Shown here one piece after another: positions 46,209 through 55,639 of a stretch of DNA of 64,000 nucleotides; the first letter of the stretch is position 1; the number at the start of each line of letters is the position of its first letter. Both the position numbers and the translations under genes were made by a program. The stretch is taken from positions 484,086 to 548,085 of the forward strand of contig DGIS01000025.1 of assembly GCA_002386525.1 (NCBI GenBank), read 5' to 3'. Origin of the DNA: Sphingobacterium sp. UBA4616 (GTDB lineage: Bacteria > Bacteroidota > Bacteroidia > Sphingobacteriales > Sphingobacteriaceae). Under the pieces are notes generated by a model. It was not told where the DNA came from and did no database searches. It worked only from the letters and a program-made list of their open reading frames with translations.

Positions 46209-47072
46209 TTAGGCGATATAATCCCCCAATGTTTCTGCATTCTGATTTAAGGCCAAGCTTAGTTGCTCATCGCTGGGAGCAATGCCATGCCATTTATGTG
46301 AACCCATCATAAAGTCGACGCCATTCCCCATTTCCGTATGTAACAACACCATTACTGGCATGCCTACGCCAGTTGAAGCTTGAGCTTTTCGAAGTCCCGA
46401 AATCACCGATTCAATATCATTTCCTCGCATAATTTCAATAACGGTCCAGCCAAATGCCATCCATTTTCGCGGTAGATCGCCCAGCGAAAGCACATCATTG
46501 GTAGCGCCATCAATCTGAGCGCCATTGTAATCTACAATGGCAATCAAATTGTCCATTTTGTTATGCGCGGCATACATAGCCGCTTCCCATACTTGGCCTT
46601 CCTGTAATTCGCCATCCCCCATCAATGCATAAACTAAATGATTGTCATGGTTTAGCTTTTTAGCCTGTGCAGCACCAATAGCGACAGAAAGCCCCTGTCC
46701 TAAAGACCCTGAAGCAACACGAATACCAGGAAGTCCTTCATGCGTCGTGGGGTGTCCCTGAAGGCGTGAATTGAGTTTTCTGAAGGTGGAAAGTTCATCG
46801 ACCGGAAAATAATCTGCCCGTGCAAGAACACTGTAAAAAACGGGAGATATATGTCCATTGGAAAGGAAAAATAGATCCTCTCCTATGCCGTCCAAGTCAA
46901 AATGGTCGTTTCTCTGCATCAACTCAAAGTATAAGCACACCAACAATTCGGTACAACCCAACGATCCTCCGGGATGTCCTGACTGGCATCCATGCACCAT
47001 TCGGATTATATCTCTCCGTACCTGCTTAACAATAGCTTCTAAATTATGTATACTATGTTTTGTCATGACCAT
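46209..47072 (-). CDS. Transketolase, N-terminal subunit (split enzyme)
   Basis: About 287 residues from ATG at 47072 (MVMTKHSIHNLEAI), one base after the transaldolase stop; a TTG farther upstream would overlap that gene. The thiamine diphosphate motif is YALMGDGELQEGQVWEAAMY ending LIAIVDYNG (GDG...N), and SLGQGLSVAIGAAQAKK and LSNGHISPVFYSVLAR are further transketolase signatures. It must combine with the C-terminal subunit to form the active site. Split transketolases are common in Bacteroidota and Firmicutes, and here both halves stand among glycoside hydrolase genes. Confidence 0.94.
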   Translation of the reverse strand: MVMTKHSIHNLEAIVKQVRRDIIRMVHGCQSGHPGGSLGCTELLVCLYFELMQRNDHFDLDGIGEDLFFLSNGHISPVFYSVLARADYFPVDELSTFRKLNSRLQGHPTTHEGLPGIRVASGSLGQGLSVAIGAAQAKKLNHDNHLVYALMGDGELQEGQVWEAAMYAAHNKMDNLIAIVDYNGAQIDGATNDVLSLGDLPRKWMAFGWTVIEIMRGNDIESVISGLRKAQASTGVGMPVMVLLHTEMGNGVDFMMGSHKWHGIAPSDEQLSLALNQNAETLGDYIA

Positions 47073-47073
47073 C

Positions 47074-47742
47074 TCAATTGTTACTTTGCGCAGCAACGCG
47101 TTTATGATCAGCTAAAAATTGCGCTAGTCCACTATCCGTTAACGGGTGTTTTAATAGTGAAAAGATCGCCTGCAAGGGCCCTGTCATCACATCTGCGCCT
47201 ATTTTGGCACAACCCAGAATATGTGCACTGTGGCGTACCGAAGCCGCAAGAATCTGGGTTGGGAAAGCGTAATTATCAAATATCGTCCGTATTTCGCGGA
47301 TCAGTGCCAGCCCATCGACAGATATATCATCCAGCCTGCCCACAAAAGGTGACACATAGGTTGCTCCGGCTTTAGCGGCTAAGAGCGCCTGACCAGCTGA
47401 AAATACTAAGGTACAGTTGGTCTTAATTCCCTTAGTACTAAAATATTTGATCGCTTTAATACCATCTTCGGTCATCGGGACCTTAACCACAATCTTATTG
47501 TCTAAAGCCGCCAAGAGCTTACCCTCTTCAATCATTGAACTGTAATCAGTTGAGATCACTTCAGCACTTACATCACCGTCTACAATATCACAGATAGCTT
47601 TGTAATGTGCGTGAACATGAACCGTTCCTGCAATTCCCTCTTTTGCCATCAGCGAAGGGTTGGTCGTTACACCATCTAGGACACCTAAATTCTGAGCCAA
47701 GCGAATCTCACTAAGACTTGCTGTATCGATAAAAAATTTCAT
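47074..47742 (-). CDS. Transaldolase / fructose-6-phosphate aldolase-like (TalC/MipB type)
   Basis: A 222-residue cytoplasmic aldolase beginning [20 protein letters not shown] with [19 protein letters not shown] sequence, and the Schiff-base lysine in [16 protein letters not shown]. The short length places it in the TalC/FSA branch rather than the long TalB branch; most such proteins in Bacteroidota act as transaldolases. It is the first gene of the operon and is followed by the split transketolase, so the two non-oxidative pentose-phosphate enzymes would be induced with the xylan enzymes. Confidence 0.93.
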   Translation of the reverse strand: MKFFIDTASLSEIRLAQNLGVLDGVTTNPSLMAKEGIAGTVHVHAHYKAICDIVDGDVSAEVISTDYSSMIEEGKLLAALDNKIVVKVPMTEDGIKAIKYFSTKGIKTNCTLVFSAGQALLAAKAGATYVSPFVGRLDDISVDGLALIREIRTIFDNYAFPTQILAASVRHSAHILGCAKIGADVMTGPLQAIFSLLKHPLTDSGLAQFLADHKRVAAQSNN

Positions 47743-47797
47743 TTTTTTTAGTTGATTAGTTTTGTATTCGCTAGCTCCCTAGCGATTGGTTATAAGA

Positions 47798-47865
47798 CAA
47801 AACTATTGTTTTCAGGTAGATAGGATTGCAACAAATAAAAAAAAGAAGGGTAAAAATGTTTAAAA
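47798..47865 (-). promoter_or_regulatory. Promoter and candidate HTCS operator of the transaldolase-led operon
   Basis: On the minus strand TTTTAAACATTTTTA (47865-47851) is followed 21 bp later by a weak half-site TTATTTGT (47838-47831), then a perfect -7 box TAGTTTTG (47805-47798) beginning 33 bp after the proximal core. The distal half overlaps the HTCS terminator hairpin. The 15-mer is identical to that before the GPH operon. The leader is about 50 bases. Confidence 0.6.
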
Positions 47866-47879
47866 CAGCATACCCTTCT
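47844..47879 (-). terminator. Intrinsic terminator after the xylan HTCS gene
   Basis: AGAAGGGTA and TACCCTTCT form a 9-bp perfect stem; the minus strand continues with an unbroken T-run (47843-47837). It lies 47 bp after the HTCS stop. The loop carries the distal ACATT site of the next operon, so termination and promoter sequences overlap. Confidence 0.85.
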
Positions 47880-47925
47880 CAAAAAATAATCTAAAACAAC
47901 CTTTTAAACAACTATTATATACCGC

Positions 47926-50900
47926 TCACACAGACGCGCTTTTCTGCGATTGAATATATTCACTCGGCGTCATCTGATACTTCGCTTTGAAGACTTTTGT
48001 AAAATAGTTTGGATTGGCAAATCCCGTTTCATAGGCAATTTCAGAAATAGACTTATCACTTTTTTCTAACAGGCTCGCAGCCTTTTCTAATTTTACTGAA
48101 CGGATAAAATCTACGGGTGACATACCCGTAAGTTCCAATAATTTGTTATACAGGGAGGCTCTGCTCATCAACGTATGAGCACTTAACGCTTCCACCGATA
48201 ATTGTGGATTGTCAACATTATCGTGGACATACTTGAGTACCTTTTGTAAAAATTTATCCTTTTCGGATTCTATAGTGACTTCGGGAGCCAAAATAGATAC
48301 CTGTTTACTATAGACTTCCTTGAACGCCTGATTTAGCTGCAACAAGCTGTTAACCTTAGCGACTAATACATCCATATCAAAGGGCTTAGTCAGGTAACCG
48401 ACTGCTCCCGACTCAAGGCCACAGACAAGTCCATTATCGACATGTGAAGCAGTCAGTAAAACGACCGGGATATGTTTTGTCCGTTTATCCTGGGCAAGCT
48501 TCTGAGAAAATTCCATACCATTCATATAAGGCATCTGAACATCGCTCACCACGAGATCGGGATGATGAAAAAGCGCCTTTTGCCAGCCGTCCTTCCCGTT
48601 AGTAGCTTCAATAATTTGATAATGTTCTTTTAAGGACTCGTAGAGATAATACCTAAAATCTTCATCGTCTTCAATAATCAGTACTAGTGGACTCTGCCTA
48701 AGTTCAGCTGGCTGTACCGCCGTTATCGCTTCACAATCGGGCACCTCTTCATATTGCGGTTCAGCCTGATCCAACCACAGATCAAATTTAAAGACACTGC
48801 CGCTGCCCGGTTGGCTGTCTACAGAAATCTCACCACGGTACATCTGAACAAATGATTGGGCAATTGATAGCCCAATTCCAGAACCTTGACTTGCCACTTT
48901 ACCCTCATTATCGTATTGGAAAAAGCTTTCAAATATGGACTTTTGAAGCTCCTCCGGAACACCGATACCTGTGTCACGAACTTCAAGATTGACATGAAGC
49001 TTTTTGTCGACCATATTTGCCATTGTTATACTTACGGCGATATCCCCGCCCTTTTTTGTAAATTTAAAGGCATTATAGATTAAATTAAATAAAATACGTT
49101 CAATCTTATTGCGGTCAAAACGGCAATACAATTTTTCCTGACAGGGAATAAAGGAATAATCTATACCTTTTTGTAAAGCCATGTCCTGAAAGGAGCGGTA
49201 TACTTCCTGTACAAACGACACCAATTCACCATCCTCGTCCTGCAATTTTAGCTCATGGTATTCCATTTTACGAAAATCGAGTAACTGATTGACCAAATTC
49301 AATAGCCGGCGGGCGTTGCGGCTGATCAAATTAAGCTGATCGCCCAGTTTGTTATCTTTACTTTTGGCCAATAACGCATCGATGGGTCCCATGATTAAAG
49401 AGATTGGTGTGCGAAATTCATGACTCAAATTGGTTAAAAACCTGATTTTCATCGCATCCAACTGATGTTTGGTCTCAGCATCTCTTTTTTGCTGTTCAAT
49501 AAGCTGCCTCGCCTGAATACGTTCCTGCTCCAGCGCAAATTTTTGCTTTAACTTTTGAATTCCTCGATGCCTGATAGACAAAAGTACCCCAGCAAAGGCA
49601 AACACATAAAATAAATAAGCATAAATTGTACGCCAAAATGGTGGTGCAACGTGAATAGCTATCGATTTAATTTCCCTGTTCCAAATGCCATCATTGTTAC
49701 TTGCACGTACCTCAAAGACATAATCTCCAGGATCTAAATTAGTGTAATAGGCGCTGTTTTCCTTTCCGTTTCGAATCCAGTTTTTGTCAAAACCGACAAG
49801 GCGGTACTCATATTGGTTATCTTCGGGCACGGTGAGGTTAAGTGCAGCAAAAGAAATGGAAAAATTCTGCTTATACTTCAGGTTGATACGATCCGCAGTC
49901 AAGAGCGATTGTTGTATTGGACCTTTGTTTGAAGGTTGAATAACCACATTGTCAATTTTTAGATCCGTTAGTGCGACCCTGGCAGGATTACTATTCGTTT
50001 TTAAATGAGCAGGATAAAAATGGTTAAAACCCTTCTGACCGCCAAAGTAAATTTCACCATCATCTGTTTTCAACGATGCTCCAAGCATAAAAGCCCCTTC
50101 TTGTAATCCTACGGCATTTGAATAGTTTTTAAACTTATTATTTGTCGGAGAGTAACAACTCAATCCTTTATTCGTCGAAAACCAAATCCGCCCCATATCG
50201 TCTTCAATAATACTCTGGATCGCGCCATTCACTAAACCATCTTTCTCGGAAAGAGTTTCAAACAATGTCTTCCCTTTTCGTAGCAAACCCACCCCATTTC
50301 CATTTGTTCCGACCCACAAATTCCCCTTTTTATCGGTATGTACAGCTAATATATAATTGCTTGGAAGCTTACTTTTTGCTTTATCATAAGTTATAGTATG
50401 TCGTTTAATAGGGTCGTACATCACTAGACCCGATCCATAGGTACCTATCCACATGTTATGTTCTTCATCTTCCGCCAGCGCACGTATAAAATTCCCAGGC
50501 AACTCGATCCCATCATCTGACGGCTCCGCTCGCTTGTATTTTTTGACAATCCCGCTTCCCTTTTGGATGATGTTTATACCACCTCCATTTGTCCCAACCC
50601 AGGTGTCTCCCCGGAAGTCAACTTTTAAACAAAAGATGTCGTTATTATTTAAGTTGTCTGTCCTATTGCCAACGGTGTATCGTTTGACATTTCCAGAATT
50701 GAAATCATAACAAACCACCCCTTGCTGATAAGTACCGATCCAAAGTTGATCGAGCTTTCTTTCCAAGGCTAGTACCGTAAGATCTTTAGGCAGGCTAGCA
50801 GAAAGTGTAAAAGGTGACAATCGATCAGCTGTTCGATCATATTTCCAAATACCACCACCATCAACTCCCAAAAAGATCTTATTTTGATAAGCAGCAAACG

Positions 50901-52002
50901 AGGTTACGATGGCCGGATCGCCATTCCTTCCTTCCAAAAAGTCAAGACTTTTTAAGCTGAACTGGCTTAAATTGGTATCAAACTTATTTAAGCCACCATG
51001 AAAAGTACCAATCCAATAGATCCCGCTGCTATCCATACAAATCGACCGTATCGATTTATGAGAAAGGCTATGGACATTACTTGGGTCCGGCTTGAAGGTC
51101 CGAACGGTAAAATTATTGGTATTCAATACATCGAGACCATTATCCGTTCCGATCCATAATTCCTGCTTTTGATTATAGCACAAGGTATAAACCCGGGGGC
51201 TGCTCAACGCTCCTTTTCCGACCTCCGATTTAAATTTCTTGAATTCGGTATCTCCAGGCGTCAAATATTTAAGTCCTAGCATAGATCCCATCCAAATCCT
51301 GCCTTTATCATCTTCCACAATGGAAGTAATATCAATACCATTTCCATAACCATCCTGTTCCGAAAGAACCTCAAAACGCTTTATGGTCTTTAAGTTTGCT
51401 GATATACGGAATATTGCGTTCTCCGACGATACCCACATATTGTTATTTCTATCCCGGAATACGCAACCCGTTACTTTACCAGCAAACGTTTCCAAAATGT
51501 ATCTATAGGTGGGATCCATCTTCTTTTGTAGATTATCTACATCCAAAACATATAAAGCACCGTAAGAAGCAATCCAAATATTTCCATTCGCATCCTGGTC
51601 AATCGAATTGATTGCAGTACTCACCCATTTACCATCAGGCGTAAGATTATAGGAGCGAATTCGGTCGGCTTCCCGATCATAATAACTCAATCCACCACCG
51701 TTCGTACCAATCCATATCCTCCCCTTTCTGTCTTCCTTTAACGCAGAAATATGGTTAGCCATTAAACTATTCTCCTTATTGGCGTCATACCGGTATACAT
51801 TGTAATGACGTCCGTCGAAGCGATTAAGTCCATCCTCTGTTCCCAACCAAAGAAAACCATAACTGTCACGACAGATGCTATAGATAGTATTGGAAGAAAG
51901 GCCGTCCTTCGAATAATAGCGTTGAAAGGTTACGGGTTGGTTTTGCCCATAAGAAAAAAACGTCAACAACAGCCAAGTAAATAACAGCAATGTCCGTATC
52001 AT
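47926..52002 (-). CDS. Hybrid two-component system regulator (HTCS) of the xylan PUL
   Basis: A 1358-residue sensor-regulator with signal peptide (MIRTLLLFTWLLLTFFSYGQ). The order is: Reg_prop beta-propeller repeats (to about 690, for example GFLWLGTEDGLNRFDGR), Y_Y_Y domain (to about 790), transmembrane helix (IYAYLFYVFAFAGVLLSI), HisKA (TNLSHEFRTPISLIMGPIDA), HATPase_c (NLIYNAFKFT, VRDTGIGVP, GSGIGLSIAQSF), receiver (LVLIIEDDEDFRYYLYESLK, LVVSDVQMPYMNG) and AraC-type HTH (ISEIAYETGFANPNYFTKVF). It stands between the transaldolase operon and the divergent xus operon, as in other xylan PULs where the HTCS (XynR-like) senses xylo-oligosaccharides. Predicted targets are the three promoters sharing the ACATT repeat. 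Confidence 0.96.
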   Translation of the reverse strand: MIRTLLLFTWLLLTFFSYGQNQPVTFQRYYSKDGLSSNTIYSICRDSYGFLWLGTEDGLNRFDGRHYNVYRYDANKENSLMANHISALKEDRKGRIWIGTNGGGLSYYDREADRIRSYNLTPDGKWVSTAINSIDQDANGNIWIASYGALYVLDVDNLQKKMDPTYRYILETFAGKVTGCVFRDRNNNMWVSSENAIFRISANLKTIKRFEVLSEQDGYGNGIDITSIVEDDKGRIWMGSMLGLKYLTPGDTEFKKFKSEVGKGALSSPRVYTLCYNQKQELWIGTDNGLDVLNTNNFTVRTFKPDPSNVHSLSHKSIRSICMDSSGIYWIGTFHGGLNKFDTNLSQFSLKSLDFLEGRNGDPAIVTSFAAYQNKIFLGVDGGGIWKYDRTADRLSPFTLSASLPKDLTVLALERKLDQLWIGTYQQGVVCYDFNSGNVKRYTVGNRTDNLNNNDIFCLKVDFRGDTWVGTNGGGINIIQKGSGIVKKYKRAEPSDDGIELPGNFIRALAEDEEHNMWIGTYGSGLVMYDPIKRHTITYDKAKSKLPSNYILAVHTDKKGNLWVGTNGNGVGLLRKGKTLFETLSEKDGLVNGAIQSIIEDDMGRIWFSTNKGLSCYSPTNNKFKNYSNAVGLQEGAFMLGASLKTDDGEIYFGGQKGFNHFYPAHLKTNSNPARVALTDLKIDNVVIQPSNKGPIQQSLLTADRINLKYKQNFSISFAALNLTVPEDNQYEYRLVGFDKNWIRNGKENSAYYTNLDPGDYVFEVRASNNDGIWNREIKSIAIHVAPPFWRTIYAYLFYVFAFAGVLLSIRHRGIQKLKQKFALEQERIQARQLIEQQKRDAETKHQLDAMKIRFLTNLSHEFRTPISLIMGPIDALLAKSKDNKLGDQLNLISRNARRLLNLVNQLLDFRKMEYHELKLQDEDGELVSFVQEVYRSFQDMALQKGIDYSFIPCQEKLYCRFDRNKIERILFNLIYNAFKFTKKGGDIAVSITMANMVDKKLHVNLEVRDTGIGVPEELQKSIFESFFQYDNEGKVASQGSGIGLSIAQSFVQMYRGEISVDSQPGSGSVFKFDLWLDQAEPQYEEVPDCEAITAVQPAELRQSPLVLIIEDDEDFRYYLYESLKEHYQIIEATNGKDGWQKALFHHPDLVVSDVQMPYMNGMEFSQKLAQDKRTKHIPVVLLTASHVDNGLVCGLESGAVGYLTKPFDMDVLVAKVNSLLQLNQAFKEVYSKQVSILAPEVTIESEKDKFLQKVLKYVHDNVDNPQLSVEALSAHTLMSRASLYNKLLELTGMSPVDFIRSVKLEKAASLLEKSDKSISEIAYETGFANPNYFTKVFKAKYQMTPSEYIQSQKSASV

Positions 52003-52116
52003 ATATTTAGGTGTGTAATCTGCAGCACAGAAAATCGATGCTGAACTGTCAACTAAATTATCAAATTAATACCTACTAAACTAGTCGAAACGATTATTTA
52101 TGCTGTATGGATGGCA

Positions 52117-52185
52117 ATTTTTGACATTATTTTCCTTCATTTAAACATTCTTGCTATCCAAAAAATTTAACATTGGCTAGCTTTG
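52117..52185 (+). promoter_or_regulatory. Promoter and candidate HTCS operator of the xus operon
   Basis: Half-sites TTTTTGACATTATT (52119-52132) and TTTAAACATT (52140-52149) have ACATT cores 21 bp apart (52124 and 52145). A perfect -7 box TAGCTTTG lies at 52178-52185, starting 33 bp after the proximal core, the same distance as in the transaldolase promoter. The start of transcription would be near 52192, giving a leader of about 250 bases. Confidence 0.6.
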
Positions 52186-52247
52186 ATTTACAATTATAAA
52201 CTGATTTGAAAGGCATCTCCTAGTGTTGGAAATTGCATCTCAACCAT

Positions 52248-52259
52248 GCAACCGGTTGC
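52248..52259. promoter_or_regulatory. Perfect 12-bp palindrome in the xus leader
   Basis: GCAACCGGTTGC is a perfect palindrome of the kind used by LacI-type and similar dimeric regulators. It lies downstream of the predicted xus transcription start, where a bound repressor could block elongation. No LacI-type gene is present in the window. Confidence 0.35.
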
Positions 52260-52278
52260 GAAACAGTTATAATAGAGA

Positions 52279-52409
52279 ATTTAACCAATTATAATATACA
52301 ATTTATGACAGTATCTGATGATCCTTGACTGTCCCCTCATATCTATCAATATGAGCTAAGGGGATAGGGATACAAAAGTATCACGCCAATTAAAGAACAT
52401 TTAACCAAT
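52279..52409 (+). repeat. Two copies of ATTTAACCAAT in the xus leader
   Basis: The 11-mer ATTTAACCAAT occurs at 52279-52289 and 52399-52409, exactly 120 bp apart. The DNA is AT-rich, so chance is possible, but both copies are in the same leader. No function can be assigned. Confidence 0.3.
52332..52364 (+). promoter_or_regulatory. Leader hairpin upstream of xusA
   Basis: TCCCC-TCATAT and ATATGA-GCTAA-GGGGA form a two-part stem with a 5-base bulge and a 6-base loop, about 80 bases before the xusA ATG. No U-run follows, so it is more likely an mRNA-stability or translation-control structure than a terminator. Confidence 0.45.
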
Positions 52410-52443
52410 AATTCTTCAACCTATTTATCAATCCAAAAATGCG

Positions 52444-55400
52444 ATGATGATTACATATAAAATCACACGAGTAAGGCGTTGGAAAAAGCTATGGGGTATA
52501 GCTAAACCATTCACTTTACTGCTTTTCCTACTTTACGTGGGGCAAGCAACACTCTTTGCACAGGCCAAAAGACAGATAAAGGGCATTGTCGTCGATAGTA
52601 ACCATAAAAAAGTGAGCGGTGCATCCATTCGGGTAAAAGGCACATCGCTGGCCACGGCTACTGATGATAATGGAGCTTTTACAATCCAGGTCCCGGCAGA
52701 TAATACTTTGTTGACTGTTTCTAAGCTAGGATATGGCAAAATAGAAGTCGATATCCACAATAAAAACACCATTGAAGTACAGTTAACCGATCAGTCAATC
52801 GAAATCGAAGAAACGGTAGTTGTCGGGTACGGTCGTCAGAAAAAGGAAACCGTTGTAGGAGCTATTACGCAGACTTCCGGTAAAATTCTTGAGCGCGCAG
52901 GAGGTGTTTCCAGCGTAGGTGCCGCACTGACAGGCAATCTACCGGGCGTAATTACCACTGCAAGTACAGGTATGCCTGGTGAAGAGGATCCTCGTATCGT
53001 GATCCGCGGCCGAAGCACGTGGAATAATACCGACCCTTTAGTGATGGTCGATGGTGTGGAAAGGCCGTTATCCGCGGTAGATATCAGTTCTATTGAAACA
53101 ATCTCTGTACTAAAAGATGCCTCGGCAACTGCTGTCTATGGTGTTAGAGGGGCAAACGGCGTTATTTTAATTACCACTAAGCGGGGTAAAGAAGGACAAA
53201 TGATGATAAGGGGTACCGTCAACAACATTGTAAAGACCGTTTCCCAGCTTCCAGGCAAAATGGATTCTTATGATGCATTGATGCTACGCAATAAGGTGAT
53301 TGAGTATGAATTGGGCATCAACCCTACAAGTTGGGCCGATTATTCACCGCAGGATATTATCAATAAATATCGTTTTCCGGTAGATCAAACCGAAAGAGAA
53401 CGCTATGTAAATACCGATTGGGCGAAGGAACTCTTTAGAAGTCAAGCGTTTTCACAAAACAGCAGTATTAATATTGCCGGTGGCACCCCATTTGTCAAAT
53501 ACTTTGCTAACGCGGATTACCTCTATGAAGGCGATATGTTCCGCCAATTTGAAAACGCCAGGGGTTATAAAGCAGGCTATGGCTTCAACCGCCTTAATGT
53601 GCGCTCGAATCTGGATTTCCAGCTTACGCCAACGACCAAATTTTCAACAAATCTAGCGGGCTCCCGTGGTGTCCGAAAAAGTCCATTTGGCGGCGGCAAC
53701 AATTATTCCTATTGGATTGCAGCCTACACCGTAGCTCCCGATGTAATATATCCACGATATTCGGATGGTACCTGGGGATTCAATGCGCCAAATCCGAATG
53801 CGGGAATAAACTCCGCACGTGTACTGGCCATCAGTGGAACAGAGTATACAACCACAAGCCGAATCACAACAGATTTTACACTAGAACAGGACCTCAAATT
53901 TTTGGCAAAAGGACTTAATGTGCGTGGAACGCTGTCACTGGACAACACCTTTGTGGAAGCCAACCGCGGTATCAACGACGCGAATAATAACACACAGAGC
54001 AAGTGGATAGATCCCAAAACTGGACTTCCGACTTACCAGATCCCTTTCGATGGCACCAATAGATTTGATTTTGTGGAAGGGATTGACTGGACAACAGGAG
54101 CAGGATTTGTTGACGACAGACTCACTTATAGAAGATTATTTTATCAGTTGCAATTAAACTATGCAACTACCATTGCTCAAAACCACAATATTTCGGCTAT
54201 GGGATTAGTCAACCGTAATCAATACGGAAGAGGCAGTACTATTCCCTCCTATCGGGAAGACTGGGTATTCCGCACAACCTACAACTATAAAAACAAATAT
54301 ATGCTCGAATATAACGGTGCTTATACCGGTTCAGAAAAATTCGCACCTGAAAATAGATTTGCTTTTTTTAACTCAGGAGGTATTGGTTGGTTAGTTTCAG
54401 AAGAAGAGTTTTTAAAACCATTATCCTTTTTGAGTATGTTAAAGCTGCGTGGTTCTTATGGTGATATTGGTGACGACAGTGGTGGTGGGCAATTTCTCTA
54501 TCTTACGCAATGGGCTTATGGCGGTACTTCAGGAATGGGTGTCGACGGTCGGTTCTCCTACTCCGATGGAAATACCAGTCCGTACATCTGGTATAAAGAA
54601 AATATACTGGGAAATCCAAATATCCGCTGGGAAAAAGTCAAGAAGCTAAACTTCGGTGTAGATTTTGGACTTTTCAATGGACAAATCTCCGGAAAGGTAG
54701 ATTTCTTCAAAGATCATAGGACGAATGTACTTATTACCGGTAGCGGACGGTCGATTCCATCCTATTTTGGTGTTGAGGCCCCAACGGCCAACCTTGGAGA
54801 GATAGAAAATAAAGGTTATGAAGTCGAACTTAAATTTAATAAGCAACTCAATACCGCATGGAGAATATGGGCTGATATTAATTTTACCCATGCTAAGGAT
54901 AAAGTCATCAATGCTGATGCAGCTGAATTGCTACCAGAATATCAGAAACCGGATAACAAACAGGTAAATCAAACCTATTCCTACGTGAGCTCGGGATATT
55001 ACAATACTTGGGACGAACTTTATGGCAGCACCATTCACGAAAGCAATGACCTTGCAAAGCTTCCCGGTAATTATCACATCTTGGATTATAACGGTGATGG
55101 TATTATTGATGCCAAGGATAATATACCTTATGCCTTTCCTTCGGTTCCCCAAAACACATACAACTGTACAATTGGCTTCGACTGGAAAAATTTCAGTGTC
55201 ATGACGCAATGGTATGCTGTCAATAATGTCACCCGGCAGGTTGTCTTCAATAGTTTCTCGGGACAGCTTAATCTGGCCTACGATGAAGGCTCCTATTGGT
55301 CAAAGGATAATATCAATGCCGATGTGCCACTCCCACGCTGGCTATCGCAACCGAGCAGTTATAACGCCGGCAACAGGTATATGTTTGATGGCTCATACAT

Positions 55401-55626
55401 TCGATTAAAGACCGCTGAAATAGCCTACAATTTTAATCGTGAATCGAGCGTAATCAAGCGCATGGGGCTACAGAATCTGCGCCTATTCCTAAACGGCAAC
55501 AACTTGGTATTCTGGTCGAAAATGCCCGATGACCGAGAATCCAATTATGCCGGTACAGGCTGGGCCTCCCAAGGAGCATATCCTACTGTAAAACGGTTTA
55601 ATCTAGGTGCAAACATTACTTTTTAA
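52444..55626 (+). CDS. xusA: SusC-family TonB-dependent xylo-oligosaccharide transporter (XusA-like)
   Basis: A 1060-residue outer-membrane transporter. A basic N-terminus and signal (LLLFLLYVGQATLFAQ) precede a CarboxypepD_reg-like domain (about 43-120, RQIKGIVVDSNHKKVSGASI), the TonB-box region IEETVVVGYGRQKKE, the plug (MVDGVERPLSAVDISSIETI, SVLKDASATAVYGVRGANGV) and a barrel ending FNLGANITF with C-terminal Phe. First gene of a six-gene set in the order of the Prevotella bryantii / Bacteroides xus xylan operon, on which the symbol rests. It would import large xylo-oligosaccharides with XusB, using proton-motive force through TonB. Confidence 0.93.
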   Translation: MMITYKITRVRRWKKLWGIAKPFTLLLFLLYVGQATLFAQAKRQIKGIVVDSNHKKVSGASIRVKGTSLATATDDNGAFTIQVPADNTLLTVSKLGYGKIEVDIHNKNTIEVQLTDQSIEIEETVVVGYGRQKKETVVGAITQTSGKILERAGGVSSVGAALTGNLPGVITTASTGMPGEEDPRIVIRGRSTWNNTDPLVMVDGVERPLSAVDISSIETISVLKDASATAVYGVRGANGVILITTKRGKEGQMMIRGTVNNIVKTVSQLPGKMDSYDALMLRNKVIEYELGINPTSWADYSPQDIINKYRFPVDQTERERYVNTDWAKELFRSQAFSQNSSINIAGGTPFVKYFANADYLYEGDMFRQFENARGYKAGYGFNRLNVRSNLDFQLTPTTKFSTNLAGSRGVRKSPFGGGNNYSYWIAAYTVAPDVIYPRYSDGTWGFNAPNPNAGINSARVLAISGTEYTTTSRITTDFTLEQDLKFLAKGLNVRGTLSLDNTFVEANRGINDANNNTQSKWIDPKTGLPTYQIPFDGTNRFDFVEGIDWTTGAGFVDDRLTYRRLFYQLQLNYATTIAQNHNISAMGLVNRNQYGRGSTIPSYREDWVFRTTYNYKNKYMLEYNGAYTGSEKFAPENRFAFFNSGGIGWLVSEEEFLKPLSFLSMLKLRGSYGDIGDDSGGGQFLYLTQWAYGGTSGMGVDGRFSYSDGNTSPYIWYKENILGNPNIRWEKVKKLNFGVDFGLFNGQISGKVDFFKDHRTNVLITGSGRSIPSYFGVEAPTANLGEIENKGYEVELKFNKQLNTAWRIWADINFTHAKDKVINADAAELLPEYQKPDNKQVNQTYSYVSSGYYNTWDELYGSTIHESNDLAKLPGNYHILDYNGDGIIDAKDNIPYAFPSVPQNTYNCTIGFDWKNFSVMTQWYAVNNVTRQVVFNSFSGQLNLAYDEGSYWSKDNINADVPLPRWLSQPSSYNAGNRYMFDGSYIRLKTAEIAYNFNRESSVIKRMGLQNLRLFLNGNNLVFWSKMPDDRESNYAGTGWASQGAYPTVKRFNLGANITF

Positions 55627-55639
55627 AGCAATTAGACAG

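Noticed and set aside
52165..52174. A third ACATT element (TTTAACATT) in the xus promoter
   Set aside because: Its spacing (25 bp from the proximal core) does not fit the 21-bp period, and it falls between the proximal site and the -7 box.
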